Positions 30,086 through 40,090 of a stretch of DNA of 64,000 nt are shown here, one piece after another. Where the stretch lies: NCBI RefSeq assembly GCF_002259585.1, contig NZ_MWWS01000004.1, positions 62,001 through 126,000 on the forward strand, written 5' to 3'. Below the pieces are notes generated by a model. That model ran no database searches. It had not been told where the DNA came from and saw nothing but the letters and a program-made list of their open reading frames with translations. Position 1 is the stretch's first letter, and each line of letters opens with the position of its first letter. Origin of the DNA: Bombiscardovia coagulans. Its GTDB lineage: Bacteria; Actinomycetota; Actinomycetes; Actinomycetales; Bifidobacteriaceae. Made by a program: the position numbers and the translations under genes.

Positions 30086-30913
30086 CTATTCTACCGTCTG
30101 TGCGTACTGATAGTGCTGAGGTTTGCGAATTTGGTCAATTCTTACATCATTTGCCTGCTCTACAGACACAGTTGCATGGAATTGAACTTTGATGCGGGAA
30201 CCCACACCACCAGCTATCTGTACTGCATTTTGTAGGGCTTCAGGATCTCCAATAGCACGAATTTCGTATGGAGAACTTAGCTTCTGTCCATCGCACTCTA
30301 AACCTTGCTTAAGATCTTTCACATAAGTAGACGTTACAACACGCACCTCATTCAAACTGATAACTTCCGAACCAGCATTTCGCAGTTCTTCAATGAGAGT
30401 GAACATAGTTGCGGCATCTATACGGTCATCATCCTCGTCTATATGAACTATTATTCCCTTACCTACTGCGGGTATATGCCCAGCTAAGATATCAGAACTT
30501 TCAGAGTTCTGCTTAGCGATTCTTGCCGCCTCCTGCTGCTTGTCAGCAGAAGACTTTATTGAACTCAATTGCTGGTTAAGCTGGCTTTTTCGCTCTTCTA
30601 ACTTATCCACTTGAGTGCTCGTTTCGTCCAGGATTCGAACTAGTTCCTCTTCACTAAGTCCCTCATACGAAGACTTGGTATTGCGTACCTGAACAACATA
30701 ACCGAAACCCAACAGAGCGCATAGTAGACCTACTAGTAGTGCAGTTAGGGCCTTCACTTTTAGCTGGTGTGAGGTCTTATGGGGAGGCTTACGCCTTACT
30801 ACCGGAAAGGTTCCTGTACTAGTGTCATCGTTTGCACGTTCGCCCTGGTTAGCTTTCAACGATTCTTGCTGTTGTGAATCAAGAGAACCCGGCGCTGTCT
30901 TCCGTTCTTCCAT
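30086..30913 (-). CDS. DUF881-family membrane-anchored protein, 275 aa (second copy)
   Basis: A cytoplasmic basic N-terminus precedes one membrane helix (about 48-68, LTALLVGLLCALLGFGYVV), then a coiled coil (LDETSTQVDKLEERKSQLN) and the DUF881 domain (GKGIIVHIDEDDDR, ELRNAGSEVISLN, SSPYEIRAIGDPEAL). Its function is unknown, but it is clustered with GarA/FtsR in actinobacteria and probably linked to the envelope or division. Four bases separate it from the basic-protein gene. Confidence 0.85.
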   Translation of the reverse strand: MEERKTAPGSLDSQQQESLKANQGERANDDTSTGTFPVVRRKPPHKTSHQLKVKALTALLVGLLCALLGFGYVVQVRNTKSSYEGLSEEELVRILDETSTQVDKLEERKSQLNQQLSSIKSSADKQQEAARIAKQNSESSDILAGHIPAVGKGIIVHIDEDDDRIDAATMFTLIEELRNAGSEVISLNEVRVVTSTYVKDLKQGLECDGQKLSSPYEIRAIGDPEALQNAVQIAGGVGSRIKVQFHATVSVEQANDVRIDQIRKPQHYQYAQTVE

Positions 30914-30917
30914 TCAG

Positions 30918-31250
30918 TTAACCCTTAAAAATAAAGCGACGCAGAGCAGAAACATTCGAGAAGATTCTGATGCCTAAAACGACTATGACTGCGGTAGATA
31001 GCTGCGAACCAACCCCTAATTGATTACCTAAGAACACAAGCAGAGTAGCAGTTATGACATTTGAAAAGAATGAAACTACGAAGACTCTATCTGAAAAAGA
31101 TCGCTCAAAATATGAACGCGCAGCTCCCAAAAGTGCATCTAAAGCCGCAACAACCATAATAGGTAGGTAAGGCTGTAGCGCCACAGGTATATCAGGCTGC
31201 AGGAAAAGACCAGCGATTACACCTATGATTAACCCGAGTATAGCTGCCAT
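30918..31250 (-). CDS. sbp: Small basic protein (DUF1290/Sbp), 110 aa
   Basis: Three hydrophobic segments: LGLIIGVIAGLFL, LPIMVVAALDALLGAARSY and VITATLLVFLGNQLG, with LGIRIFSNVSALRRFIFKG at the end. This matches the Sbp family found between the two DUF881 genes in actinobacteria. Function unknown; membrane protein. Confidence 0.85.
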   Translation of the reverse strand: MAAILGLIIGVIAGLFLQPDIPVALQPYLPIMVVAALDALLGAARSYFERSFSDRVFVVSFFSNVITATLLVFLGNQLGVGSQLSTAVIVVLGIRIFSNVSALRRFIFKG

Positions 31251-31252
31251 AC

Positions 31253-32206
31253 CTATTCGCTCCTCTTCGCATAAGTCACGTCAGGATCTCCCGTAGCTTT
31301 TAGTGTAATATCCTTGGAGGATGAAATTTGTAAAGTTATATTTGCAGAGCGTAAATTCTTCAAATAATTTTTTTGCTCAGATTGCGCGAAGTGCTCTGTC
31401 AGCTCTTTTCTATTCCCAATTGCTTCTATTACATAGGGGCTCTGTACCGAGTCAGTTCCGACAAGAACTGTCTGTCCAGCTAAACGAATTGATGTCTGTG
31501 TTCCGATACGTTTACCATTAATTGCGATCGCTTCCGAACCAGCTGACCAGAGTTGACTAGTAAACCACTGCAGATCAGCATCCGTTATAAGGTTGATTTT
31601 ATCGGTTTTATCCTTATTCTCTTTATTAACGATGGGATTGGTCAACGTTAGCTTGACACCTTGCCCGTGGACTGGTACGGAACCATTTAAAATATCACTC
31701 TCAGACGCTTTGTTAGCATCTGTAGCAGCACCAACCTCCCCGGTTAACCTGTCAATATCCACACGAAGTTGAGTAATTTGCGAGCTAAGAGTATCCGTTC
31801 GATGGTTAGTAGTTTGAATCTGAGAGATGAGCTTTTCTCGAACTTTTTGTCTGGGGTCCTTATGAAGAGCCTGAACAATGGATGTAACTCCCACACCGAC
31901 TACAACACAGATAATAAAAACAACAATTCTATTTGCCCAAATTGAAAACTGTGAGCGTTGAACCCTAGGCATAAGCCTAGCATCTTCAAATAAGGGATCT
32001 ACTGGTCTATTCGTAAGATTATCGATGAGTCTCAATGACTCGTCATTAAGCCTTCGACGGTTTGAAGAAGGAGAATCTTCAGTTTCTTCCTTGACAAGAT
32101 GATTTGTTAAATCGACTGTGCCTTTCGAAAAAACCGCCCTTCTATGGATCAGTGCACGTTCTGGTGGTACAGGAAAGGAGCTCGTTTGAGGGCTGTTATC
32201 AGTCAT
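31253..32206 (-). CDS. DUF881-family membrane-anchored protein, 317 aa (first copy)
   Basis: A long cytoplasmic N-terminus (about 90 residues) precedes one helix (IVVFIICVVVGVGVTSIV), a coiled coil (SSQITQLRVDIDRLTGEVG) and the DUF881 domain (GQGVKLTLTNPIV, QLWSAGSEAIAINGKRIG, QSPYVIEAIGNR). It overlaps the phosphatidyltransferase gene by eight bases, so the five genes downstream are read as one operon. Confidence 0.85.
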   Translation of the reverse strand: MTDNSPQTSSFPVPPERALIHRRAVFSKGTVDLTNHLVKEETEDSPSSNRRRLNDESLRLIDNLTNRPVDPLFEDARLMPRVQRSQFSIWANRIVVFIICVVVGVGVTSIVQALHKDPRQKVREKLISQIQTTNHRTDTLSSQITQLRVDIDRLTGEVGAATDANKASESDILNGSVPVHGQGVKLTLTNPIVNKENKDKTDKINLITDADLQWFTSQLWSAGSEAIAINGKRIGTQTSIRLAGQTVLVGTDSVQSPYVIEAIGNRKELTEHFAQSEQKNYLKNLRSANITLQISSSKDITLKATGDPDVTYAKRSE

Positions 32207-32819
32207 GATCGTGATCCTGCTGCAATAAACTTATACCTTGATGTGCGTAGACAAGTCCAGCCAACCAGTACAGAGCAACCCCCCAAATGACGGCTGCGAG
32301 AGCCACAAGGTGAAGGATCTTGAAGAATGGAGAATGCCATGCATCAGCAAGAATGAGTGCCGGAATGGCAAGCATCAAAACAGCAGTTCCAGTTTTACCT
32401 GCAAAATGAACCGGTAAAGGCCCGTAGTCATGCTGGGCTAACAGTAGAACCAGTATACCCATCAACACATCTCGTAAACCTACAAGAATCAAAAGCCACC
32501 ATGGCAGTATATTGGCAATGGTTAGTGCCAATATACTGCACAAAATCAAGAGGCGATCAGCTATGGGATCTAATATCTGGCCTAACTTTGAAACTTGGTT
32601 GAATCGACGCGCAATGATACCGTCTGCGCCATCAGAGACTGCTGATATCAGCAGCACAGCCAATGCAAGGATGAGGTGTCGGTGAGCTACGAGATAGGCA
32701 ATGACAGGTATGGAAAGAATACGCAACATGGAAATAATGTTGGGTATAGTCCAAATCACATCACGTGCATCAGGACTATACTTTCCACGAGAAAAATGCT
32801 CCATAATCGGACGGCTCAT
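32199..32819 (-). CDS. CDP-alcohol phosphatidyltransferase (PgsA-like), 206 aa
   Basis: The enzyme joins a CDP-diacylglycerol-type lipid to an alcohol in the membrane. The signature DG-x2-AR-x8-G-x3-D-x3-D is complete: SDGADGIIARRF, then KLGQILDPIADR. Several membrane helices are present. Position before DUF881-Sbp-DUF881 is that of pgsA2 in actinobacteria. The substrate (glycerol phosphate or other) cannot be fixed from sequence. Confidence 0.85.
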   Translation of the reverse strand: MSRPIMEHFSRGKYSPDARDVIWTIPNIISMLRILSIPVIAYLVAHRHLILALAVLLISAVSDGADGIIARRFNQVSKLGQILDPIADRLLILCSILALTIANILPWWLLILVGLRDVLMGILVLLLAQHDYGPLPVHFAGKTGTAVLMLAIPALILADAWHSPFFKILHLVALAAVIWGVALYWLAGLVYAHQGISLLQQDHDHD

Positions 32820-32864
32820 CTTGAACTCAGCATCCCTGTCTAGTTACCATTGGCGCGCCAATCA

Positions 32865-33539
32865 TCAAGCTTGAAAAGCTTTTTGCGCTGCTTGACGTAT
32901 ATCGCTAATTGCCTGAGCTCGATCAGCAGCTCCATACACTGCCGAACCAGCAACAAGTACATCAGCTCCAGCTTGTGCCACTATAGGTGCTGTCTGAGAG
33001 CTGACTCCCCCATCGACTTGAATATGCGTCGCCATGCCATGGGCAGTAATATAATCACGGAGGCGACGTACCTTATTCATCTGGTTGTCCAAGAATTTCT
33101 GTCCACCAAATCCTGGTTCCACAGTCATGACGAGAACCATATCAAACTCATCGATGATGTCAAAGAGCGGTTCCACAGGCTCAGCAGGACGCACCGCGAA
33201 ACATGCTTTAACCCCCATCTTCCTCAACTGACGAGCTAGACGTACTGGTGCATGGGTTGCACCAGCATGGAAGGTAATAGAACTAGCACCCAGCTGTGCA
33301 AATTCTGGTGCCCACCGATCCGGATCTTCAATCATAAGGTGTACATCTACGGGCAAGTCAGTTACTTGGCAAATGCGCTCAACAATTGGTTCTCCCAAGG
33401 TCAAGTTGGGCACAAAATGATGGTCCATCACATCAACATGAACCATGTCAGCGCTAGAAATGGCTTGTAAATCTCGTTCGAGGTTAACGAAGTCTGCCGA
33501 AAGAATGCTCGGTGCTATCTGAATATCCATAATAGACAT
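32865..33539 (-). CDS. rpe: Ribulose-phosphate 3-epimerase, 224 aa
   Basis: Interconverts ribulose-5-phosphate and xylulose-5-phosphate, which feeds the bifidobacterial phosphoketolase shunt. APSILSADF, VHVDVMDHHFVPNLT (metal ligands), DVHLMIEDP, TVEPGFGGQKF and IQVDGGVS are family motifs, and the length is typical. Start 33539 or 33530. Two bases from lgt. Confidence 0.95.
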   Translation of the reverse strand: MSIMDIQIAPSILSADFVNLERDLQAISSADMVHVDVMDHHFVPNLTLGEPIVERICQVTDLPVDVHLMIEDPDRWAPEFAQLGASSITFHAGATHAPVRLARQLRKMGVKACFAVRPAEPVEPLFDIIDEFDMVLVMTVEPGFGGQKFLDNQMNKVRRLRDYITAHGMATHIQVDGGVSSQTAPIVAQAGADVLVAGSAVYGAADRAQAISDIRQAAQKAFQA

Positions 33540-33540
33540 T

Positions 33541-34452
33541 CTATGCAGCCTTCAAGACGGATTCGCGGTGTTCCATCTCAGTAATAGTTCTGAGCTTCTC
33601 AGAGAGAAGAGAAGTACTCTTACCTCGACGATTTACTTGTATAAAAGCCACAATACCTAACATACAAACAATAATCGATACCCAAACATTAATGCGTATT
33701 CCCAAATACTGATGCGCGTAGTCAATACGTAAAGCTTCTATCCACGTTCGACCAACCGTATACCAGATGATGTAAAGGGTAAATAAGGAGCCAGCTTTCA
33801 ACTGAGTAAGAGTCTTACGCCCAATCCAAATCAACAGAGCTGCTCCTATGAGATTCCAAATCATCTCATAGAGAAAGGTAGGATGGAACAATGTACCAGT
33901 TGGACAACTTGCTCCGTCGTAGCACAGTTCATGAGAACCTATAGCGGTCCCAGAGTGATTGAGTTTCAGCCCCCAAGGAAGGGTTGTGGGAGCCCCGTAT
34001 AGTTCCTGATTAAACCAATTTCCCAGCCTACCGACGGCTTGAGCCACAAGCAGTGCAGGAGCTACCGCATCACACAGAAGAGCTGCTGGATAGTGTTTGT
34101 GCCTGCACCAAGCCCAAGCTGCTAAGCTTCCCAATAAAACAGCACCCCAAATTCCCAGACCTCCCTGACGAAGGTTGAAAATATCCCAAAAGTTGCCATC
34201 AGAGCCAAAGAAACGCTCAGGCGTTGTCACGACGTGGTAAAGTCGTGCCCCAATAATTCCTGCAGGTACAGCACAAAGAGCAATGTCGATGATTTGTTCA
34301 AAACTACCCCCCACACGTTTCCATCGCACACCTGTTATCCAGACCGCAATACCTATAGCAGCCAGCATTGTTAGAGCATAGAAATGAATGGGGAAAGACC
34401 CTATACTGAACGTTGAGATCGGCGGAGAAGGTATATAAGCGAAGGTCATCAT
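33541..34452 (-). CDS. lgt: Prolipoprotein diacylglyceryl transferase, 303 aa
   Basis: Transfers diacylglycerol to the lipobox cysteine of prolipoproteins in the membrane. Multiple helices, the GARLYHVVT segment and QAVGRLGNWFNQELYGAPT (Lgt signature with the essential Arg/Asn) are clear. HPTFLYEMIWN is the last conserved block. Substrates include the lipoproteins at 43683 and 54003. TAGGAGC precedes the double ATG. Confidence 0.95.
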   Translation of the reverse strand: MMTFAYIPSPPISTFSIGSFPIHFYALTMLAAIGIAVWITGVRWKRVGGSFEQIIDIALCAVPAGIIGARLYHVVTTPERFFGSDGNFWDIFNLRQGGLGIWGAVLLGSLAAWAWCRHKHYPAALLCDAVAPALLVAQAVGRLGNWFNQELYGAPTTLPWGLKLNHSGTAIGSHELCYDGASCPTGTLFHPTFLYEMIWNLIGAALLIWIGRKTLTQLKAGSLFTLYIIWYTVGRTWIEALRIDYAHQYLGIRINVWVSIIVCMLGIVAFIQVNRRGKSTSLLSEKLRTITEMEHRESVLKAA

Positions 34453-34490
34453 GCTCCTATACTACGATAGCGAACCAATATTCTACAGTT

Positions 34491-35684
34491 TCAGTCTTGA
34501 GGCTGTTGCTTTGTAGTCGTTTTGGCGGCTAACTGTCCGCATGCTCCATCAATATCTGAACCGCGAGTATCTCTCAGCGTAGCAGCAATTCCTGCTTTAT
34601 GGAGAATGTTCAAGAATTGTCTTTCGTCCTCAGGTTCAGAAGCAGTCCAAGGTGACCCTTCAATAGGGTTGAGCGGGATAGGATTAACGTGTACCCAGTT
34701 GTCTCCATAGTGGTTCAGTCGTTTAGCTAAAAGATGAGCATGTTCCGCTTGATCATTAATCCCTCGCATAAGCGCGTATTCAATGCTGACCCTTCGCTTA
34801 CTTGCTACATAGTAATCATGAGCAGCATCTAAGACTTGCTCAGTGTTAAACCGTCGGTTCATAGGCACAAGCTCGTCACGTAATGTATCACTAGGTGCAT
34901 GCAATGAAACGGCAAGACGTACTGGAATTTTCTCAGCTATGAGTTTGCGGATACCTGGCACAACTCCAACAGTAGAAACCGTGATATTCCGAGCTGAGAT
35001 ACCGAAGCCTTCTGGTGGTTGTGCACTCATCTGTCTTATGGCAGACAAGACCGATTTATAGTTTCCCATAGGCTCGCCCATACCCATAAATACAACATTA
35101 GACAACCGCCCCGGTCCACCAGCCATTTGCCCATCGCGTACCATTGCTGCAGCAATACGCACTTGTTCAAGAATCTCACCTGTCGACATGTTCCTCGTCA
35201 ATCCCAGCTGACCTGTTGCACAGAACGGACAGCCCATTCCGCAGCCCACCTGGCTGGAAATACACAGGGTGGTACGTTTTGGATATCGCATGAGTACAGA
35301 CTCTATTCGAGCCCCGTCAAACAGTTTCCAGAGTGTTTTTATGGTCATGCCATTATCGGCGACTTGTTGTGTTACTGCTTCGATTAACCTAGGGAAGAAA
35401 ACCTCAGCTGCCTGCTGACGCATTGTCAGGGGAAAATCACTGAAAGTATCTGTATCAGTTGACAAGCGATTAAAGTAATGATTAGCTAACTGACTAACAC
35501 GAAATTTAGGTAGTCCTAAACGTTGTGCTATTTCTGTCCGCTCCTGCATGCTCATGTCAACTAAGTGAAGCGGTGGTTTCCCTCGACGCGCATGGTTGGC
35601 AGCGAGAACATCACGAAAACCTCCCTGTTCAGCACCTGGAGTAATGCCGGTTTCTACTCGGTCATCATTCATGATAGTTGGCAT
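34491..35684 (-). CDS. rlmN: 23S rRNA (adenine-C2)-methyltransferase RlmN, 397 aa
   Basis: A radical-SAM enzyme that methylates A2503 of 23S rRNA and A37 of some tRNAs. GCGMGCPFCATGQLG holds the CxxxCxxC cluster ligands. GMGEPMGN, SARNITVSTVG, LAVSLHAPSD and the late Cys (GACGQL) needed for methyl transfer are present. Normal length. Confidence 0.96.
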   Translation of the reverse strand: MPTIMNDDRVETGITPGAEQGGFRDVLAANHARRGKPPLHLVDMSMQERTEIAQRLGLPKFRVSQLANHYFNRLSTDTDTFSDFPLTMRQQAAEVFFPRLIEAVTQQVADNGMTIKTLWKLFDGARIESVLMRYPKRTTLCISSQVGCGMGCPFCATGQLGLTRNMSTGEILEQVRIAAAMVRDGQMAGGPGRLSNVVFMGMGEPMGNYKSVLSAIRQMSAQPPEGFGISARNITVSTVGVVPGIRKLIAEKIPVRLAVSLHAPSDTLRDELVPMNRRFNTEQVLDAAHDYYVASKRRVSIEYALMRGINDQAEHAHLLAKRLNHYGDNWVHVNPIPLNPIEGSPWTASEPEDERQFLNILHKAGIAATLRDTRGSDIDGACGQLAAKTTTKQQPQD

Positions 35685-35750
35685 TTGCCCTCTTCCTTCA
35701 CGTCTGTTTCTTCACTCACTCGTGTTCTATTAGCGACTAGACTAGGGCTC

Positions 35751-36764
35751 TTACAAGCCTGTTACCCAGAGAATTAATGCAATGAATGGAGCTGACATCA
35801 ATATTGAATCTACCCGATCCAACACTCCCCCATGTCCTTTGAGCAAATGACCCATATCTTTAATACCTAGATCGCGTTTAATGAGAGATGCACTTAAATC
35901 GCCGAAGGTGCCAGTAATTCCTACAACAGCTCCCAGTAAGAGGGCAACCCACCAAATTCGGCCCCAATCTTGCCGAGCATATGTACATGCGAACATAACA
36001 AATGTTGCAACGATACACATGATCATCGATCCAGCCAAACCTTCTAAAGATTTTTTAGGAGAAATACGAGGTGATAATTTATGCTTTCCTAGCCATGCGC
36101 CAAAAGCAAGGCCACTAACATCGCCCACTGCTGGAAGAAAAACGGACATAATAGCATGTGCAGTAGGATGGTCGCCGAAAGTAGTAGGTAATACAATGAA
36201 ACAAGCCAAAAATGTTATATAGATGACTGTTAGCAGTGAAACACCTACATTGGCGTAAAGCCCCTTATTCTGTTGTTTGCTCTTATTGCAGGGAGCAGTG
36301 TGCCCACTATGATCAGATATAGCAGTCGAAGACGTAATTTGCAGCTTGTTTGCTACTGCTCGTTTCAATCTGGTACTACTACGGCTTTGGAAGCTAGCAC
36401 AGATAGTCACTATTAGAAAAGTGAGGAATATAGAGACTGTCAGCCACACCACATGATCTGAACTGTAAAACATCGCTAGCATGGTGGCTGCCGAACAAAT
36501 CCATAACGGCACTATAGGAATTGATAAACCAGCGGTTGCAAAGTCGACCCTGAGCTCCCATAATCCCAAAGACATAAAAAAGACGATAAGGATCATGAAA
36601 GCATCAGAACCCAGGTAAAGGCACACTAAGATAAGAGCTACTAGCAAGACAGCAGTAAGGATAGCCTGGGGCATATTGCGTCCGGTACGAGAATTAATCG
36701 CATCCAAAGTTTGGTTGGACTGTATTTTTTGCGGCTCTTCCTTAGTTCTTTCCGCGTGGCACAT
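35751..36764 (-). CDS. cdsA: Phosphatidate cytidylyltransferase, 337 aa
   Basis: Makes CDP-diacylglycerol for phospholipid synthesis. Many membrane helices; VGDVSGLAFGAWLGKHKLSPRISPKKSLEG is the CdsA core (parts shown: GDVSGLAFGAWLGKHKL, SPKKSLEG), and the C-terminal signature reads GDLSASLIKRDLGIKDMG. The 55-residue polar N-terminus and a Ser-rich cytoplasmic loop are extra. ATG 36764 follows GGGAAGG. Downstream of frr. Confidence 0.92.
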   Translation of the reverse strand: MCHAERTKEEPQKIQSNQTLDAINSRTGRNMPQAILTAVLLVALILVCLYLGSDAFMILIVFFMSLGLWELRVDFATAGLSIPIVPLWICSAATMLAMFYSSDHVVWLTVSIFLTFLIVTICASFQSRSSTRLKRAVANKLQITSSTAISDHSGHTAPCNKSKQQNKGLYANVGVSLLTVIYITFLACFIVLPTTFGDHPTAHAIMSVFLPAVGDVSGLAFGAWLGKHKLSPRISPKKSLEGLAGSMIMCIVATFVMFACTYARQDWGRIWWVALLLGAVVGITGTFGDLSASLIKRDLGIKDMGHLLKGHGGVLDRVDSILMSAPFIALILWVTGL

Positions 36765-36806
36765 ATTCCTTCCCAATTCTTACTAGTAAGCCGATACTCG
36801 CAGGGA

Positions 36807-37361
36807 TCAGACTTCGAGGATTTCTTTTTGCTTGCTTTCCAGAAGTTGATCGATTTCAGTACTCATTTGCTTGGTTACAGCATCGAGATCTTTTTGAAAG
36901 CGCTCTCCTTCGTCTTCACCTAAATCACCATTTTTAACAGCTTCCTCAAGTGCTTCTTTGGTCTTACGCCTAATATTACGTAAAGCCACTTTGCCTTCCT
37001 CTGCTTTAGTTTTAGCGATTTTCACATAGTCTTTACGTCGTTCTTCAGTTAGCTCAGGCATGCTGATACGAATAACGTTTCCGTCACGGTTAGGATTGAC
37101 ACCTAAATCTGAATCTCTAATGGCTTTTTCTACAGCTGAAACCTGTGAATTATCAAAAGGAGTAACAGCCAAAGCACGTGGCTCTGGAACAGATATAGAT
37201 GCTAGAGATTTTATTGGCGTAGGTGCACCGTAGTAATCGACCACTATTCCATTGAGCAATGATGGGTTTGCTCTCCCCGTGCGAATACCTGAGAAATTCT
37301 CCTTGGTAGACTCCAAGGTTTTTTCCATTTGTGCCTGTGCCTGTTCGACAGCGTTTACCAT
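36807..37361 (-). CDS. frr: Ribosome recycling factor, 184 aa
   Basis: Releases mRNA and subunits after termination together with EF-G. FSGIRTGRANPSLLN, VDYYGAPTPIKSLAS, IRISMPELTEERRKDYVK and RNIRRKTKEAL span the family. AAAAAGGAG precedes ATG 37361. It follows pyrH by 43 bases, the usual pyrH-frr pair. Confidence 0.97.
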   Translation of the reverse strand: MVNAVEQAQAQMEKTLESTKENFSGIRTGRANPSLLNGIVVDYYGAPTPIKSLASISVPEPRALAVTPFDNSQVSAVEKAIRDSDLGVNPNRDGNVIRISMPELTEERRKDYVKIAKTKAEEGKVALRNIRRKTKEALEEAVKNGDLGEDEGERFQKDLDAVTKQMSTEIDQLLESKQKEILEV

Positions 37362-37404
37362 GAGCACTCCTTTTTACCTTAATAAATAAATCTAGTATTT
37401 GACC

Positions 37405-38163
37405 TTAACGGGTAGCAGAATCTTCTGAACACACTAATGTACCCAACTTTTCTCCCATTAATGTGCGTGTAACATTACCATCTTCTTCCAAACCGAAAAC
37501 ACGGATTGGCATTTCATTGTCCCTGGCCATTGACAAAGCTGACGCATCCATAACTGCAAGATTATCAACCAGGGCACGGTTATAACTCAATTGAGTAAAC
37601 ATCTGTGCGTGCTGGTCTTTCCTGGGATCTGCTGTATAAACGCCATCCACGCCATTCTTTCCCATCAAGACCTCAGTACAGTGTATCTCTAGGGCCCGTT
37701 GAATAGAAACTGTATCTGTCGAAAAGTAAGGTAACCCAGCTCCTGCTCCGAAAATAACAACGCGATTCTTTTCCAAATGCCTGATGGCTTTGAGAGGAAT
37801 ATAAGGCTCAGCTACTTGTCCCATGGTGATCGCTGTTTGAACTCTGGTTGCTTGGCCAGCTTGCTCCAGGAAATCTTGCAAGGCTAAGCAATTCATAACA
37901 GTACCCAGCATTCCCATATAATCACCACGCGAGCGTTCTATTCCTGCTTGGCTAAGTTCCGCTCCCCTGAAGAAGTTACCGCCACCGACGACGATAGCTA
38001 CTTGTACACCCTGTTGAACGGCTACGTGTATTTCCTTAGCTATGCGACGCACAACAGCAACATCAACGCCGACAGATCCGCCTCCAAATGCTTCTCCGGA
38101 CAATTTAAGCAGTACTCTACGAACTGAATCGGGTTGATTATCGCTTGTCTTGGAACAGGTCAT
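37405..38163 (-). CDS. pyrH: UMP kinase, 252 aa
   Basis: Phosphorylates UMP to UDP; amino-acid-kinase fold. [55 protein letters not shown] and [12 protein letters not shown] are typical. The ATG at 38163 with AGAAAGG upstream is used; a longer frame to 38277 runs through the terminator behind tsf and is rejected. Confidence 0.96.
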   Translation of the reverse strand: MTCSKTSDNQPDSVRRVLLKLSGEAFGGGSVGVDVAVVRRIAKEIHVAVQQGVQVAIVVGGGNFFRGAELSQAGIERSRGDYMGMLGTVMNCLALQDFLEQAGQATRVQTAITMGQVAEPYIPLKAIRHLEKNRVVIFGAGAGLPYFSTDTVSIQRALEIHCTEVLMGKNGVDGVYTADPRKDQHAQMFTQLSYNRALVDNLAVMDASALSMARDNEMPIRVFGLEEDGNVTRTLMGEKLGTLVCSEDSATR

Positions 38164-38255
38164 AGGAAGCCTTTCTAAGCTTTCAGGAGGTGGTATCAGG
38201 CGCATGAAAGCCTTAGTTAACAGTAGTCGTGAACTGAGACAAGCTACAGTACAGC

Positions 38256-38294
38256 AAAAGGGCTGTCTCCTCTGCAATAAGGAAACAGCCCTCA
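38256..38294 (-). terminator. Terminator downstream of tsf
   Basis: Read on the minus strand, AGGGCTGT (rc of 38285-38292) pairs with ACAGCCCT (rc of 38259-38266) around an 18-base loop, followed by TTTT. It separates rpsB-tsf from pyrH-frr. Confidence 0.75.
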
Positions 38295-38318
38295 GAAGTA
38301 AACGAATACTGATATGAG

Positions 38319-39170
38319 TTACTCTTCTTCGCCTTTACCGACTTCAAGGCGTGCGAAAGACAAAGCTTGCCCGCCTACTTCTTTGAAAATATCGCCGACT
38401 GTCTTGGAAGGATCCTTGACATACTGTTGGTCAAGCAGCACAGTCTCTTTGTAGAAGGCATTCAACCTACCTTCAACGATCTTGGGAATGATCTGCTCTG
38501 GCTTGCCCTCAGCCTGGGATTTTTCAGTTGCAACGCGTCGTTCTGACTCGATTACCTCAGCAGGAACATCTTCACGTCGTAGCCACTTAGGATTCATAGC
38601 AGATATCTGCAAAGCTGCTTCATGTGCTACAGCAGAACCAGCTTCATCCGTCGCCACAATAGCAACAATAGACGGGGGCATTTCGACTGACTTGCGGTGT
38701 GAGTAAATCTCAACACGTGGTCCTTGAATCTTAGCGAACTGTCCAACCTTGACATGCTCGTGGAAGAGAGCTGCTGCCTCTTCCACAGTATCGTGCACAG
38801 TACCGGCTTGAGATGGAGCCTTCTCAACTTCCTCTACAGAAGAAGCATCGGCTTTTGCAACATCTGCAATAACCTCATCGCCCAGTTGAACAAACTGTGG
38901 TGTCTTGGAAACAAAATCTGTCTCAGAGTTCAGCTCTACAGCGTAAGCAACTTGACCTTCTGCAACGTCAACAACAGCAGAAGCGATAAGTCCTTCTTGA
39001 GCCTTGCGCCCTTCACGGGCTCCAGCAGCTTGGATACCTTTAGCACGAATGATTTCCTTGGCCCGATCCATGTCGCCTTCGGCCTCAGTGAGCGCCTTTT
39101 TGACGTCCATCATACCAGCACCGGTCTGGTCACGCAGTTCCTTAATAAGTGCAGCAGTGATTGTTGCCAT
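38319..39170 (-). CDS. tsf: Elongation factor Ts, 283 aa
   Basis: Nucleotide exchange factor for EF-Tu. [20 protein letters not shown] and [13 protein letters not shown] are the N-terminal signature, and [15 protein letters not shown] the second. The AGAGGAG site and MATITAAL at 39170 set the start. Co-transcribed with rpsB. Confidence 0.97.
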   Translation of the reverse strand: MATITAALIKELRDQTGAGMMDVKKALTEAEGDMDRAKEIIRAKGIQAAGAREGRKAQEGLIASAVVDVAEGQVAYAVELNSETDFVSKTPQFVQLGDEVIADVAKADASSVEEVEKAPSQAGTVHDTVEEAAALFHEHVKVGQFAKIQGPRVEIYSHRKSVEMPPSIVAIVATDEAGSAVAHEAALQISAMNPKWLRREDVPAEVIESERRVATEKSQAEGKPEQIIPKIVEGRLNAFYKETVLLDQQYVKDPSKTVGDIFKEVGGQALSFARLEVGKGEEE

Positions 39171-39235
39171 CTTATCTCCTCTTATTAGCAACTGGGGGCG
39201 GGAAGTTCCCGTCCCCAGAAACATCTGTCAATAGC

Positions 39236-40090
39236 TTACTTTGCTTCGGCTGACTGAGACTGATCCTTTTCGGTTGTTTCATCAGCAGCTTTTACTGATT
39301 TGTCACCATTCTCGGAGTCGTCGTCTTTCTTCTCGAGCAAGTCCTTTTCCCATTCAGCCATTGGCTGGTCACTGGTCTCATCAGCCTTGACAGCCTTGTT
39401 TGACCGCTCTAGGAGACCTTCAGCTACTGCATCAGCCATAAGGCTGGTCAGCAGGTCAACGCCACGGATGGCATCGTCGTTAGCTGGAATTGGATAAGTA
39501 ACTTTTTCTGGATCGGTATTGGTGTCCACCAGAGCCACCACTGGAATCTGCAGCTTACGTGCCTCTTCCACAGCCAAAGCTTCTTTATTGATATCAACAA
39601 CAAAAAGAACAGAAGGTGTACGGTTCATGTTGCGGATACCACCAAGCTGACGCTCCAACTTGTCCTTCTCACGACTGAGCAAAAGGAGTTCCTTCTTGGT
39701 GTAACCGGAACCACGCACGTCGTTGAAGTCCATTTCCTCGAGTTCCTTGAGGCGATCAACTCGTTTGGTTACGGTCTGGAAGTTTGTTAGCATACCACCA
39801 AGCCAACGTTCGCAAACGTATGGCATATTTACTCTTGTAGCCTGAGTTTTGATAGCTTCCTGAGCCTGCTTCTTTGTTCCTACGAAAAGTACGGTGCCGT
39901 TGTGAGCAACTGTCTGCCTAATGAAGTCGTAGGCTTGATCAATCATTCCTAGGCTCTTAAACAGATCAATAATATGGATGCCGTTACGCTCCATCAAGAT
40001 GTACTGCTTCATCTTAGGATTCCAACGACGGGTCTGATGACCGAAGTGGACTCCAGCTTTGAGCATCTCGCTCATCGTAATCTGTGCCAT
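39236..40090 (-). CDS. rpsB: 30S ribosomal protein S2, 284 aa
   Basis: [46 protein letters not shown] and [12 protein letters not shown] are S2 hallmarks. An acidic and Lys-rich tail of about 40 residues ([15 protein letters not shown]) extends the C-terminus, as in other actinobacteria. ATG 40090 is preceded by AAGAAAGGT. Confidence 0.97.
   Translation of the reverse strand: MAQITMSEMLKAGVHFGHQTRRWNPKMKQYILMERNGIHIIDLFKSLGMIDQAYDFIRQTVAHNGTVLFVGTKKQAQEAIKTQATRVNMPYVCERWLGGMLTNFQTVTKRVDRLKELEEMDFNDVRGSGYTKKELLLLSREKDKLERQLGGIRNMNRTPSVLFVVDINKEALAVEEARKLQIPVVALVDTNTDPEKVTYPIPANDDAIRGVDLLTSLMADAVAEGLLERSNKAVKADETSDQPMAEWEKDLLEKKDDDSENGDKSVKAADETTEKDQSQSAEAK

Noticed and set aside
33021-33030. 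A GACGCATATT match on the minus strand
   Set aside because: It lies inside rpe coding sequence with no start codon at the 10-12 base distance, so it is a chance match rather than a promoter box.
38724-39188. Plus-strand ORF of 154 codons opposite tsf
   Set aside because: Antisense of a conserved translation gene with no ribosome site or known motif.
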